Notes under the pieces: generated by a model
What the model was told of the DNA's origin: nothing
Seen by the model: only the letters and a program-made list of their open reading frames with translations
Databases searched by the model: none
Source: Roseiarcus sp036513315
Lineage (GTDB): Bacteria > Pseudomonadota > Alphaproteobacteria > Rhizobiales > Beijerinckiaceae
DNA: 64,000 bases
Reading direction: 5' to 3'
Assembly: GCA_036513315.1 (NCBI GenBank)
Contig: DATBZF010000080.1
Span: 10,181 to 74,180 of the forward strand
Made by a program: the position numbers and the translations under genes
Shown: positions 54,880-63,350 of the stretch, one piece after another
Position numbering within the stretch: position 1 is the first letter of the stretch
Layout of the letters: each line of letters begins with the position of its first letter

Positions 54880-54935
54880 CTGCGCCAAGGCGAATGAATA
54901 CATTCGCCTGACCTCGCAATGACGGTGGGTCGTCT
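54880..54935. repeat. Short dispersed repeat family D, copy 1
   Basis: CGTCGCTGCGCCAAGGCGAATGAATACATTCGCC..TCGCAATGACGG. The reverse complement recurs at 61592-61640 (CGTCATCGCGAGATCAGGCG..CCTTGGCGCAGCGACG). It contains the dyad GGCGAATG..CATTCGCC and shares its CGCAATGACG end with family C. Confidence 0.65.
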
Positions 54936-54950
54936 TGGCAAACCTTCCAC

Positions 54951-55874
54951 CTATTCCGCGCCGGCCGGCCGGTGCGGATGCAGCGCCTGGTCGTGCGGGC
55001 GGAAGAAATAGCGGCGCAGCACGTCGCGGTAGGTATCATAGACCAGCCCGCCATTGCGCTCGATCAGCGCGGCGCGATTGGCTTTGTACCAACGCGGCAG
55101 CGCGTACCATGGCATGGTGTGGCGCATGTGATGGGCGACGTGCAGATTGTTGAACAGGAACAGCGGCCCGAGAATCCAGCTTTTTTCGACAATCGCGGTG
55201 CGCCGCTCGACGATGCTTTCGGCGCGATGTTCGGCGAAGGAGCGCACCATCGCCAGCGACGTGCCCGCGTAAACGAAGCAGAAGAGATAGGTCAGCAGCG
55301 GCATGCGGCAGACGCCAATCACCCAGGCCAGAACGACGATCATCTCGAGGAGATGAACGGCGGCTTCCTGAATCTTTTTGGAATTGCCGGCGGCGATCGC
55401 GGCGATTTCCGCCTTCCAGAGTTTGCCGGCCGCCCAGAACGGGCCGATCAGCAGGCGGCCGAGCATCGACGCCTGCAGACGTACGATGCCGCGGCCGAAA
55501 CGGCCGAGACCGTCCCAATCCTGCTGTCGCCAATAATAGGATTCAGGGTCGTCGAGCGGATCGGTCAGGCGTTCGTCATTGTGATGGGCGAGATGGGAAT
55601 GGCGGTAATTCTCGAACGGCAGCCACAGCGCCAGGGGCCATTGGCCGATCAGATTGTTGAGCCAGCGCTTGCGGGTGGGATGGCCGTGGATGATTTCGTG
55701 CTGGAGGCTCATATGCCAGGCGGTGGTCCAGGCGGCGACCAAAGTCAGAGCCCAGAAGGGCAGGCGGCTCCAGAACAAGGTCGCGGCGAACCACATTGCA
55801 TAGATGATCGCGGCAAGGGCGATCGTCGGCCATTCAATGCGCGGCGTTACAGTGGGAAAATCCTTTATTTCCAT
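54951..55874 (-). CDS. Membrane fatty acid desaturase/hydroxylase-family protein
   Basis: 307 residues with at least four membrane segments. The three histidine clusters of the di-iron site are H59-E-I-I-H63-G-H65, H94-L-A-H97-H98 and HVAHHMRHT near residue 240. The family introduces a double bond or hydroxyl into a lipid or carotenoid. Substrate not evident; it is upstream-adjacent to serine acetyltransferase but separated by a 101-base gap. Confidence 0.86.
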   Translation of the reverse strand: MEIKDFPTVTPRIEWPTIALAAIIYAMWFAATLFWSRLPFWALTLVAAWTTAWHMSLQHEIIHGHPTRKRWLNNLIGQWPLALWLPFENYRHSHLAHHNDERLTDPLDDPESYYWRQQDWDGLGRFGRGIVRLQASMLGRLLIGPFWAAGKLWKAEIAAIAAGNSKKIQEAAVHLLEMIVVLAWVIGVCRMPLLTYLFCFVYAGTSLAMVRSFAEHRAESIVERRTAIVEKSWILGPLFLFNNLHVAHHMRHTMPWYALPRWYKANRAALIERNGGLVYDTYRDVLRRYFFRPHDQALHPHRPAGAE

Positions 55875-55975
55875 TAACTTCGAATCTCGATCCGATTCAG
55901 TGAATCATTGCGCAGGGATGAACGCAACAAGGATTGACGCGCCGCGTCACAGAAAATATCGGCCTCCGCCCGCAA

Positions 55976-56980
55976 TCATTCGCTAAGGGCGGAAGGCAGT
56001 TCGGTCGCATGGCCATTGCTGCGCGCATGGGCCTGGGTGATCTGGCTGCCGGGGGCGACGCCATGCGTCAGCCAGACATTGCCGCCGATCGTCGAGCCGC
56101 GTCCGATGACGATGCGCCCCAGGATCGTCGCGCCGGCATAGATGATGACATCGTCCTCGATCATCGGATGGCGGGGCGCGCCCTTGACCAGCGCGCCGTT
56201 TTCGTCGGCCGGAAAATGGCGCGCGCCGAGCGTCACCGCCTGGTAGATGCGCACGCGCTCGCCGACCACCGCGGTGGCGCCGATGACGACGCCTGTGCCG
56301 TGGTCGATGAAGAAACTCGCGCCGATCCGGGCGCCCGGATGGATGTCGACGCCGGTCTTCGAATGGGCGATTTCCGAGACGAGGCGCGCCAGCAGCGGCG
56401 CACCGAGTTCATGCAGCGCATGGGCGAGCCGGTAATGCAGGATCGCAATCATGCCGGGATAGCCGAGCAGGATCTCTGGAAAGCCGGCCGCCGCCGGATC
56501 GCCTGAGAAAGCCGCGCGCAGATCATGGACCAGCAGGCCGCGTATGCCGGGCAAAGCGCCGGCGAAATCGCGCACAATCGCCTGGGCGCGGGCGGCGAGC
56601 GCGGCTTCGTCGGGCTCGCTTTCGCTGGCGAAGGAGAGGCTGAGGCGGACTTGTTCGACGAGCTGGGCGAGCGCCTGGTTCAAAGTGGCGCCGACGAAGT
56701 AATCGAGCGATTCGACCGCCAGTTCCGGCCCGCCGTAATGGGCGGGAAACAGCGAGGCGGCGAGGCCTTCGACGATGGCGGCGATCGCGGCGCGGGCGGG
56801 CGGGCGGCGGAAGCGGCCCTTGGGGCGGATGTTATGGGTCACCTCGCGCGACAGCCGCAATTCGGCGACCACCGAATCAAGCCGCCAGCGTGAGGGCGCG
56901 ACGGACTGCGACGCCGGCGTTTCGGCGATCTCCGACGGCTGGGATAGGCCAAAGTCAGACGATTTCGCTTCGACGCTCAT
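55976..56980 (-). CDS. Serine O-acetyltransferase (EpsC/SrpH type)
   Basis: 334 residues. A helical N-terminal domain (to about 190) ends GYPGMIAILHYRLAHALHELG; the left-handed beta-helix of hexapeptide repeats follows: HSKTGVDIHPGARIGASFFIDHGTGVVIGATAVVG, IYQAVTLGARHFP, IGGNVWLTHGV. The HYR-H and DHG-TG residues are those of serine acetyltransferases. It makes O-acetylserine for cysteine synthesis. The longer N-terminus than CysE marks the EpsC-like subgroup. ATG 56980 has GAGG upstream. Confidence 0.88.
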   Translation of the reverse strand: MSVEAKSSDFGLSQPSEIAETPASQSVAPSRWRLDSVVAELRLSREVTHNIRPKGRFRRPPARAAIAAIVEGLAASLFPAHYGGPELAVESLDYFVGATLNQALAQLVEQVRLSLSFASESEPDEAALAARAQAIVRDFAGALPGIRGLLVHDLRAAFSGDPAAAGFPEILLGYPGMIAILHYRLAHALHELGAPLLARLVSEIAHSKTGVDIHPGARIGASFFIDHGTGVVIGATAVVGERVRIYQAVTLGARHFPADENGALVKGAPRHPMIEDDVIIYAGATILGRIVIGRGSTIGGNVWLTHGVAPGSQITQAHARSNGHATELPSALSE

Positions 56981-57042
56981 GCAAGGCCTCGCGGCTGGGG
57001 AGGGTGATAGGCCAGCCTTGGCTAGGCTTATCCGCACGAAAT

Positions 57043-57072
57043 CATAAAGTCTATAGTTTTTGTAGCTTTATG
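57043..57072. promoter_or_regulatory. Imperfect palindrome upstream of the serine acetyltransferase gene
   Basis: CATAAAGTCTA faces TAGCTTTATG with one bulged base and an AT-rich centre CTATAGTTTTTGTAG. It lies 63-92 bases upstream of the serine acetyltransferase start, a likely promoter position, in DNA far more AT-rich than its surroundings. It could bind an Rrf2-type or other sulfur-responsive regulator; no direct evidence. Confidence 0.5.
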
Positions 57073-57251
57073 TCGTTGCGGATTTGTTTGCGCCTCACGG
57101 GCGTTCGAACCCGGACACGCGACGGCCCGGCGCACGAAATTCGCTGCCCCTCGAAATTCTTTTCTCCGCCTTGCGATCCTTTCCGCGCGTCCCGAGCGTC
57201 TCTGGCAGGACCGGCGCGATTGGGCGTCGGCGACGATGAGGGATCAAGACC

Positions 57252-57569
57252 ATGCAAAGAGTGACCCTGGTGCGCTATAAGACCAAGCCCGGGCGCGCCG
57301 ACGAAAACGAGGCGCTGTCGAAGGCGGTGTTCACCGAACTCAGGCAGACCAATCCGGGCCATGTCGCCTATGGTCTGTTCCGCGACGGGTCGGACTTCGT
57401 CCATCTGTTCGCCAATCTCACCGATGACGATTCAAGCCCGGTGACGGAACTGGCGAGCTTCAAGGCCTTTGCTCAGGATATCAACGCGCGCTGCGAGGCG
57501 CCGCCGGAGGCGACGCGATTCGCGCTTAACCTGGTGGAATCCTATGGGCTGGCGACGGGCCGGGCATAG
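57252..57569 (+). CDS. Small dimeric alpha/beta-barrel (ABM-like) protein
   Basis: 105 residues. MQRVTLVRYKTKPGRADENEA, followed by FTELRQTNPGHVAYGLFRDG and FVHLFANLTDDDSSPVTEL, has the strand-helix pattern of small ferredoxin-like dimeric proteins related to antibiotic biosynthesis monooxygenases. Function not identified. Single gene. Confidence 0.68.
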   Translation: MQRVTLVRYKTKPGRADENEALSKAVFTELRQTNPGHVAYGLFRDGSDFVHLFANLTDDDSSPVTELASFKAFAQDINARCEAPPEATRFALNLVESYGLATGRA

Positions 57570-57693
57570 GCGAGCGGCGCCGAGTCGGCGCCTTGCTCGC
57601 TCCTCGTGAAGGCGAGCGAGGCGGCCATAGGCGCTAACTTGATCGCTCCGTACTGTTCGCGCGGCGGCGGGCGCTGGTAGACAAAGCCGAAAC

Positions 57694-57780
57694 GTCGCGC
57701 CGCCCCTCATCTCTAGGCGAATGCGCAGCATTCGTCCGGCGGCGCTTCGCGCCACCCGCTATGCGGGGCGAAGGGGTGCG
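57694..57780. repeat. REP-like repeat family B, copy 5
   Basis: CGCGCCGCCCCTCATCTCTA, GGCGAATGCGCAGCATTCGTC and GCGCTTCGCGCCACCCGCTA. It lies in the 333-base gap 57570-57902; no gene is seen in the rest. Confidence 0.6.
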
Positions 57781-57902
57781 CGTCTCCTTCGCTCCGGGAT
57801 TTCAAACTGTGATGTCGGGGAGAAGCCTCGGCCGCTACGTTGCGGCGGCGAGGCCATGTATAGTCCAATAGATTATTGCGCAGCAGTCAACGAGAGGACC
57901 TC

Positions 57903-58436
57903 ATGAACAAGTTTGCCGGCAATAGGCGCCGCGGCCAGCGTCGGGCTGCGGCCTGCGCCAGCGCACTGACCCTGGCGTTGACGACTTTCGCGCGCGCGCA
58001 GGAATTGCCCGCGCCGATCCAGGCGCCCGGCGAGACCGGGCTGCTGACCGTCCATGCCGAAGGCGCGCAGGTCTATGAATGCAGGGCGGATGCGGCTGGC
58101 AAGCTCGCCTGGGCGTTCCGCGAGCCGATCGCGACGTTGCTGCGCGACGGCAAGACGATCGGGCGCCATTATGCCGGCCCGAAATGGGAGCTTGACGACG
58201 GCGGCGGCGTCGAGGGCAAGGTCGAGGCCAAGGCGCCGGGGGCGGGCGCGTCCGACATCGCCTGGCTGAAGCTCAGCGTCGCGGCGCATTTCGGCCGGGG
58301 ACTGCTCAGTGATGCGGCGACCGTTCAACGGATCAATACGCGTGGCGGCGGGTTGGACGGCGCGTGCGAAGCGGCGGGGGCTTTTCGCAGCGTTGCTTAT
58401 TCGGCCGACTATGTGTTCTTGAAGAAGGGGGGGTGA
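57903..58436 (+). CDS. Secreted DUF3455 domain protein
   Basis: 177 residues. A long basic N-region (NRRRGQRR) precedes the hydrophobic core CASALTLALTTFARA, consistent with a signal peptide. The mature part matches DUF3455: LTVHAEGAQVYECRA, FREPIATLLRDGKTIGRHYAGPKWEL, SDIAWLKLSVAAHFGRGLLS, VQRINTRGG. The family is of unknown function and periplasmic. AGAGGA lies before ATG 57903. Confidence 0.82.
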   Translation: MNKFAGNRRRGQRRAAACASALTLALTTFARAQELPAPIQAPGETGLLTVHAEGAQVYECRADAAGKLAWAFREPIATLLRDGKTIGRHYAGPKWELDDGGGVEGKVEAKAPGAGASDIAWLKLSVAAHFGRGLLSDAATVQRINTRGGGLDGACEAAGAFRSVAYSADYVFLKKGG

Positions 58437-58769
58437 CGACGTCATGCGGCGGAGCCGGAGGAGCCAATTATCGCCCGGAATCCGCTTGCTTGGCAAGAAA
58501 TGAGATCAAAGTCCCTCCATGCAATCAATGAGCGGTTGTCGCCACGAGGCGCCGCGCTTCGCGCATCGTTCAGTTCGATATTGCTCCGACTGCGGCGATC
58601 GGCATGCGCGTTATCGTAAGCGCGAAACTCATTCCGGCTCGAGGCCGCGAAAGCGTCAGCCATAATCCACCGTCGATCAGCGCGCCGGCGCTGAAGATGG
58701 AATATCTGGCCTCGGCTGCTTAGTTACAGCGTAAGAGCCACGACGACAATTCAACCGAAGGAGTCGACA
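58437..58769. other. Intergenic stretch without a recognised gene
   Basis: No open frame with plausible start or family likeness is visible. Near 58526-58553 the text TCCATGCAATCAATGAGCGG weakly recalls the end of repeat family F (ATCAATGAAGG), so part may be decayed repeat DNA. CCGAAGGAG just before 58770 is the ribosome site of the next gene. Confidence 0.5.
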
Positions 58770-59276
58770 ATGGCGCTTGCGGAGGAAACCGACGAAGTGA
58801 AAGGACTGCTCGACGCCGCCGCCGGCCGGATCGCCAAGGCGCGCTTTTGCTGGCTGCTGACCGACGCCGGCGAGGGCGGCGTTCGGCCGCGGCCGATGGG
58901 CCGGCTGCCGCGCGACGCGGATGACGATCCCTGGACGCTGCGCTTCATCACCGACGGCGCCTCGCCCAAGGCGGCCGCGCTGCGCCGCGGCGGCGAGGTC
59001 TCCGTCATCTTCCAGAACGATGCGGACGACACTTTCGCCGCCGTCGCCGGAAAAGCCAGGCTGATCGAGGACAAGGGCGAAATCGGCAAGCGCTGGAACG
59101 CCGCCTACGACGTCTATTTTCCGGAAGGGCCGGAGCGGTCGAGCGCGATATTCGTCGTCATCGACACTATGCGCGTGGAGCTCTGGATACGCGGCGTGAC
59201 GCCCGAACCATTCGGGATTCGCACGACCATCGTCGAGCGTGACGCCGGGCGCCATTGGCGTCTCATCGCGAGCTGA
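58770..59276 (+). CDS. Pyridoxamine 5'-phosphate oxidase-like (general stress protein 26-type) flavin-binding protein
   Basis: 168 residues. The split-barrel pattern is clear: ARFCWLLTDAGEGGVRPRPM, LRFITDGASPKAAALRRGGEVSVIF, VAGKARLIEDKGEIGKRWN. It resembles the small FMN-binding stress proteins rather than biosynthetic PdxH. Cytoplasmic; role unknown. Convergent with the outer-membrane protein gene. Confidence 0.82.
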   Translation: MALAEETDEVKGLLDAAAGRIAKARFCWLLTDAGEGGVRPRPMGRLPRDADDDPWTLRFITDGASPKAAALRRGGEVSVIFQNDADDTFAAVAGKARLIEDKGEIGKRWNAAYDVYFPEGPERSSAIFVVIDTMRVELWIRGVTPEPFGIRTTIVERDAGRHWRLIAS

Positions 59277-59283
59277 CGCGCGA

Positions 59284-60111
59284 TCAGAAATGGTAGTTGA
59301 GGCCGACGCGTCCGATATTGGCCGTCAGAGCGACGGCGCTTGAGCCGTTGAACGTTCCGAACCCGGCCGGAAGGGCCGGCGTCAGCGTGCTGGAACTGGC
59401 TCCGCTCTTGCCGAGGTCGACATAGAGATACTCGCCCTTGAGCGACCATTGTCTGCTGAGCGCATATTCGACGCCGGCGCCGACGGCATAGCCGACCCGC
59501 GTCGCCGAGAAATTGTTCTGGCTCCCGAATGGGGCGAGCACAGTGAGCGTCTGCGAGAAATTCTCCTGGCCCACCGCGAGGCCGCCCGTCACATAAAACA
59601 GCCATGTGTCGACCGCCCAGCCGACGCGTGGCCGCGCTGTGAACAGCCAATTGGTGGAGACGCTGGTCGCCGTCGAAAAGAACGCGGTCGGCGGTCCGAC
59701 CAGCCCGCCCGGCAAAGTGCTGGGGATCGGACCCGCGCCGTTTTTCGAGCCCCTCAGCCCGAGATAGTCGAAATCGCCCTCGACGCCCCAGACCAGGGGG
59801 CCGTTCTGAAAATTATAGCCGGCCTGGGCGCCGCCGATGAAGCCGGTGGAGCTGACGCTTCGCGATTCCGCCGCCGACAGCGCCGCGACATCCCCCGGTA
59901 TGAATGGCGGCGCCGGGAAGCCGGAGTTGGAGGTGATCGCGGAGGAGCCCCAGGCGTCGCCGACATTGCCGCCGAGGTAGAAGCCGCACCACAGGCAGGC
60001 TGGCGGCGGCTCAGGCGGCGGCGCCTTGTGGGTCGGCAGGTCGGCGGCGAGAGTGGGACCGGCTGTGATTGCCGCCAGGGCGAACCCAAGCGCCAGCGAT
60101 CCCACTCTCAT
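59284..60111 (-). CDS. Omp25/31-type outer-membrane beta-barrel protein
   Basis: 275 residues. Signal peptide GSLALGFALAAITAGPTLAA, then a proline-rich linker (LPTHKAPPPEPPPACLW) and an eight-strand barrel: GFYLGGNVGDAWG, QAGYNFQNGPLVWGVEGDFDY, GVEYALSRQWSLKGEYLYVD and the terminal GRVGLNYHF ending in phenylalanine, the outer-membrane insertion signal. Such proteins are abundant in Rhizobiales. ATG 60111 follows GGGGG; an ATG at 60174 is upstream of the signal peptide and unlikely. Confidence 0.88.
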   Translation of the reverse strand: MRVGSLALGFALAAITAGPTLAADLPTHKAPPPEPPPACLWCGFYLGGNVGDAWGSSAITSNSGFPAPPFIPGDVAALSAAESRSVSSTGFIGGAQAGYNFQNGPLVWGVEGDFDYLGLRGSKNGAGPIPSTLPGGLVGPPTAFFSTATSVSTNWLFTARPRVGWAVDTWLFYVTGGLAVGQENFSQTLTVLAPFGSQNNFSATRVGYAVGAGVEYALSRQWSLKGEYLYVDLGKSGASSSTLTPALPAGFGTFNGSSAVALTANIGRVGLNYHF

Positions 60112-60305
60112 CACGCCCCCACGCCGACCGCGCCCCCCAGCCCGAGCGGCGAACTTACTATTTTTAATAATCATATATGTAATCCCGAACGCTCAGAATG
60201 TCTGTGCCGAATTGGCAACACGTGACGAGAAACCATCGTGCGCGGCGCCGGCGATGGGGATCGATTTCAAGCGCGCGAATTTCCGCTTGACTGATCCATA
60301 TCCAG

Positions 60306-60671
60306 ATGGTTATGAATCGATCAATAGCCATCGAGTTATTGATTGTGCCGCCAGAACCGCATGACCTTCTCTTCCGATCGCTGGCCGACCCGACCCGCCG
60401 GGCGATTTTCGAACGCCTGTGCCGGCAGGGCGAGCAGACAGTGGCGGCGCTGACGGCCGAGGCCGGCATTTCACAACCGGCGGTGTCGAAACATCTCGGC
60501 ATCCTCAAACAGGCGGGGCTGGTGCGCGACCGTCCGCAGGGACGCCAGACGCATTATCGCGCCGAGCTCGCCGCGCTCGCCCCGCTGACCGACTGGACGA
60601 GCGAGATGACCAGCTTCTGGCGAAGCCGGTTCGACGATCTTGAAGACTTACTCAAAAGGATGGACCAATGA
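60306..60671 (+). CDS. ArsR-family transcriptional regulator
   Basis: 121 residues. Winged helix: FRSLADPTRRAIFERLCRQG, AEAGISQPAVSKHLGILKQAG, VRDRPQGRQTHY. No metal-binding cysteine set. It overlaps the SRPBCC gene by four bases (ATGA); this regulator-plus-SRPBCC pairing is common in Proteobacteria and Actinobacteria. ATG 60312 is an alternative start. Confidence 0.9.
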   Translation: MVMNRSIAIELLIVPPEPHDLLFRSLADPTRRAIFERLCRQGEQTVAALTAEAGISQPAVSKHLGILKQAGLVRDRPQGRQTHYRAELAALAPLTDWTSEMTSFWRSRFDDLEDLLKRMDQ

Positions 60672-61078
60672 CCTCTATCGCCTCTGAAACGCGCTCCGTC
60701 GTCATGGAGCGGGAAGTCGCTTTTCCCCCGGAAAAGATCTGGCGGGCGCTGACGCAGCCGCACCTGATCGCGGAATGGCTGATGAAGAACGATTTTCTGC
60801 CGGCCAAAGACCATCGTTTCACGCTGCGCGGCGACTGGGGCAGCGTCGACTGCAAGGTGCTGGCCGTCGAGCCGCATAAAGTGTTGTCCTACACATGGGA
60901 TGCGATGGGCCTCGAAAGCATCGTCACCTGGACGCTCACCCCGACCAGTGCGGGCACCCATCTGCGCGTGGAGCAGGCGGGCTTCCGGCCGGATCAGCAG
61001 CAGGCATACCAGGGCGCGCAATATGGCTGGCGGAAGTTCCTGGGTAATCTGGAGCAAGTGCTGGGACGGAACGATTGA
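60668..61078 (+). CDS. SRPBCC/AHSA1-domain protein
   Basis: 136 residues. VVMEREVAFPPEKIWRALTQ, LIAEWLMKNDF, SYTWDAMGLESIVTWTLTP, and GWRKFLGNLEQVL follow the AHSA1-like START-fold pattern, a hydrophobic ligand pocket. It is translationally coupled to the ArsR gene. Confidence 0.88.
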   Translation: MTSIASETRSVVMEREVAFPPEKIWRALTQPHLIAEWLMKNDFLPAKDHRFTLRGDWGSVDCKVLAVEPHKVLSYTWDAMGLESIVTWTLTPTSAGTHLRVEQAGFRPDQQQAYQGAQYGWRKFLGNLEQVLGRND

Positions 61079-61132
61079 AGCGCCGGCGCTTTTAGATGAC
61101 GATCAAGCGCCGCATAGGAAACCGGAACAGCA

Positions 61133-61564
61133 ATGGAAAGCGTGAAAGAATCCTTGAATCCATCGGAACGCATCGACCAACTCATCGACGGACTGACAGA
61201 CTGGCGCGGGCAAACGCTCGCCGCGGTCCGCAAGTGCATGCTCGCCGCCGATCGCGAGATCATCGAGGAATGGAAGTGGATGGGCAGCCCGGTCTGGTCG
61301 CGCGACGGCCTGATCGCGGTCGGCAACGCGCATAAAGACAAGGTCAAGCTCACCTTCTCGCATGGCGCGGCGCTGGCCGATCCCGACAAGCTCTTCAACA
61401 ATGGCTTTGGCGGCAAGGTGTGGCGCGCGATCGATTTCGTCGAAGGCGATGAGGTGAACGAGGCGGCGCTTAGAAGACTGATCCGCGCCGCGGTGGATTA
61501 CAACCGCGCGAAGAAAGCGCCGGCGCGCGCCAGAGCGAAAGCGGGCAAAGGTACGAAGACGTGA
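61133..61564 (+). CDS. DUF1801 domain protein
   Basis: 143 residues: RIDQLIDGLTDWRGQTLAAVRKCMLAADREIIEEWKW, SPVWSRDGLIAVGN, KVKLTFSHGAALADPDKLFN. These match DUF1801 (YdhG-like) proteins of unknown function; the C-terminus is basic. It follows the SRPBCC gene by 54 bases, and the same three-gene order occurs in other genomes. Confidence 0.85.
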   Translation: MESVKESLNPSERIDQLIDGLTDWRGQTLAAVRKCMLAADREIIEEWKWMGSPVWSRDGLIAVGNAHKDKVKLTFSHGAALADPDKLFNNGFGGKVWRAIDFVEGDEVNEAALRRLIRAAVDYNRAKKAPARARAKAGKGTKT

Positions 61565-61591
61565 ACTGTAGGCGTCAAAGCGCTCCGCCGT

Positions 61592-61640
61592 CATCGCGAG
61601 ATCAGGCGAATGTATTCATTCGCCTTGGCGCAGCGACGAA
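61592..61640. repeat. Short dispersed repeat family D, copy 2
   Basis: Inverted relative to 54880-54935, sharing GATCAGGCGAATGTATTCAT..TCGCCTTGGCGCAGCGACG. It lies in the repeat-rich gap 61565-62115, which holds no supported gene. Confidence 0.65.
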
Positions 61641-61732
61641 GCGTTCCGGACCAAGCTCTGATAGCCTTCGCCTCGCCTGGCTCTGAGTACGTACGCCAGC
61701 ACGCGCCAAGGCCAGACGAATTATGATGCAAG

Positions 61733-61900
61733 GTCGAGTGTGATCCATCGTTTCGCATGGCGGAGCGTTTCACCGCTGAGACCTTTGTCAATGACGACCG
61801 CGAAAGCGGTCGCCGCCTTCGGCGGTGGCCTGAAAGGCCATCATTGACAAAGGTCTCAGGGGTGAAAAAATGGCCTCCATGCGAACAATGGCTCATTGAC
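61733..61900. repeat. Palindromic element family E, copy 1
   Basis: Core arms CTGAGACCTTTGTCAATGA / TCATTGACAAAGGTCTCAG surround GCGAAAGCGGTCGCCGCCTT and GGCGGTGGCCTGAAAGGCCA. Flanks GTCGAGTGTGATCCATCG and CGAACAATGGCTCATTGAC reappear, reverse-complemented, in copy 2 at 63035-63200. The size, palindromic form and lack of coding capacity resemble a MITE. Confidence 0.75.
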
Positions 61901-62000
61901 GAAAGCGACAGGGTGAGACCGATTGAATCCACGCGACCTCGGCTTGAGAGCATCGCGATTTATCATGCTGTCGCGTAGCGGTCGCCGCGGGCCGCGGGGA

Positions 62001-62068
62001 TTCAATCCAGACGAGGCTCACAGAGCTCAGTCTGGATTGCTTCGTCGCTTCGCTCCCTCGCAATGACG
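62001..62068. repeat. Inverted repeat family C, copy 3 (left arm truncated)
   Basis: TTCAATCCAGACGAGGCT faces CAGTCTGGATTGCTTCGTCG..CTCCCTCGCAATGACG. The outer left arm is lost. Confidence 0.75.
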
Positions 62069-62115
62069 TACGTACTGTATCGGGCGCGACGCGTACGCCC
62101 GCTTCGGCGCACGTC

Positions 62116-62343
62116 TCAATAGCGTACCTTGTCGTCCTCCGGCGCCGGGGCGACTACTGGACGATGGGCGCCGGCGAAAGGCTTACCCTCTGCCCGCCGG
62201 CTTGCATTCGCGGGCGAGAGACGGTCCGCCGCCTCAACCGACGATTGCGGCGTATCCTCTTCGTCCGAGGACCGGGCGTCGGCGCCGAAGGCGCAACAGA
62301 CGAGGGCGAGGCTGGCTAATCCCGACAGAACAATCTTGCGCAT
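62116..62343 (-). CDS. Small secreted protein of unknown function
   Basis: 75 residues from ATG 62343. MRKIVLSGLASLALVCCAFGADA is a signal peptide, possibly lipoprotein-like (VCCAFG). The mature part is short, acidic then basic (SSDEEDTPQSSVEAADRLSPA..), with no recognised domain. GGAGAAG precedes the start. It lies between the two inverted copies of element E. Confidence 0.55.
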   Translation of the reverse strand: MRKIVLSGLASLALVCCAFGADARSSDEEDTPQSSVEAADRLSPANASRRAEGKPFAGAHRPVVAPAPEDDKVRY

Positions 62344-62466
62344 GGTCTTCTCCATTGCTGATGCAACAGAGACTCGGGCGCGGCGGTTTCTATTCCCGGC
62401 GAGCGCAATAAATTCGCGCCCGCTCATGCAAAGGTTCGGCCCTCTCGCCTCGACCGGACTTCAATT

Positions 62467-62697
62467 TCATGCTTCGTTCTCGCCGAGCATATCCTGCTCG
62501 CCGGGCGGCAAATGATCGGCGTCCTCGCTGGCCGCGTCCTTCGCTTTGCCAGCCGCCTGTTGAGCGTCGCCCTTGGCTTGCTGGAGCTTTCCCTCGGTCT
62601 TCATCCTTTCAGAGCCGACCGCCGAGCCAACGCCCTGCTTCGCCTTGCCAAGGGCTTCATTCGCGGCGCCGCTAACCTTGTCCGCCGTGCCTGTCAT
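62467..62697 (-). CDS. CsbD-family stress protein
   Basis: 76 residues. MTGTADKVSGAANEALGKAKQGVG, MKTEGKLQQAKGDAQQAAGK: lysine/alanine-rich helical repeats typical of CsbD. The family is induced by general stress in many bacteria. The C-terminus ends acidic (PPGEQDMLGENEA). Same strand as the small secreted protein gene, 123 bases upstream of it. Confidence 0.87.
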   Translation of the reverse strand: MTGTADKVSGAANEALGKAKQGVGSAVGSERMKTEGKLQQAKGDAQQAAGKAKDAASEDADHLPPGEQDMLGENEA

Positions 62698-62929
62698 CGC
62701 AAGCTCCCATCCGCCGTGATTGGCTGGCGAGGGAACGCAAGGCCATGCCGATTGTTCCGGCGCGCGGCGTTGCGCGGTGTTACGAAGGAGAAGGATCTTG
62801 TGATGCTTATGTGGAACCGCAGCGATCGTCGGCGCGGTTGGGGGCGGGAGCGGTATTCCTCGATTGATTTCTTGGGGCGAGAGGGCGCGCGAGAGATCTA
62901 GGCAGGGGTGGGGAGCGGGGGCCGTCCTT

Positions 62930-63350
62930 GCTGTGCAGGTTCACGAATTCGTTGATTGGGCCTCCAATATGGGAGGAGGTTCAGGGTGCGCGACAACAGC
63001 TTCGCGAAGTTTATCGCCCCTGCTGACTTCGCTATTGAGCCATTGTTCGCATGGAGGCAATTCTTTCACCGCTGAGACCTTTGTCAACGACGACCGCGAA
63101 AGCGGTCGCCGCCTTCCGCGGTGGCCTGAAAGGCCATCATTGACAAAGGTCTCAGCGGTGAAACACGCTCCGCCATGCGCAACGATGGATCACACTCGAC
63201 CGTTTCAGTTGCCGTTGGTCTCGCGCTGGCGCGGCCCGCGCCTTCTTCCTGAGAACCGGCCCGGACGAATGCTGTTGAAGCTTTTGTCTCCTATCCTGCA
63301 CCTCCTTCCTGTTGGAGGCCCGATCAACGAAGTTGTGAACCTGCACAGCA
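62930..63350. repeat. Outer inverted repeat enclosing element E copy 2
   Basis: GCTGTGCAGGTTCACGAATTC..GATTGGGCCTCCAA (62930-62967) faces TTGGAGGCCCGATCAACGAA..GTGAACCTGCACAGC (63312-63350), arms of about 38 bases with a few mismatches. Element E copy 2 lies inside. The region 62698-63524 is otherwise without a supported gene. Confidence 0.7.
63035..63200. repeat. Palindromic element family E, copy 2
   Basis: It matches 61733-61900 in reverse orientation including both flanks (TGAGCCATTGTTCGCATGGA at left, GATGGATCACACTCGAC at right) around the same core arms. The pair forms a 1.1-kb-spaced inverted repeat around the small secreted protein and CsbD genes. Confidence 0.75.
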
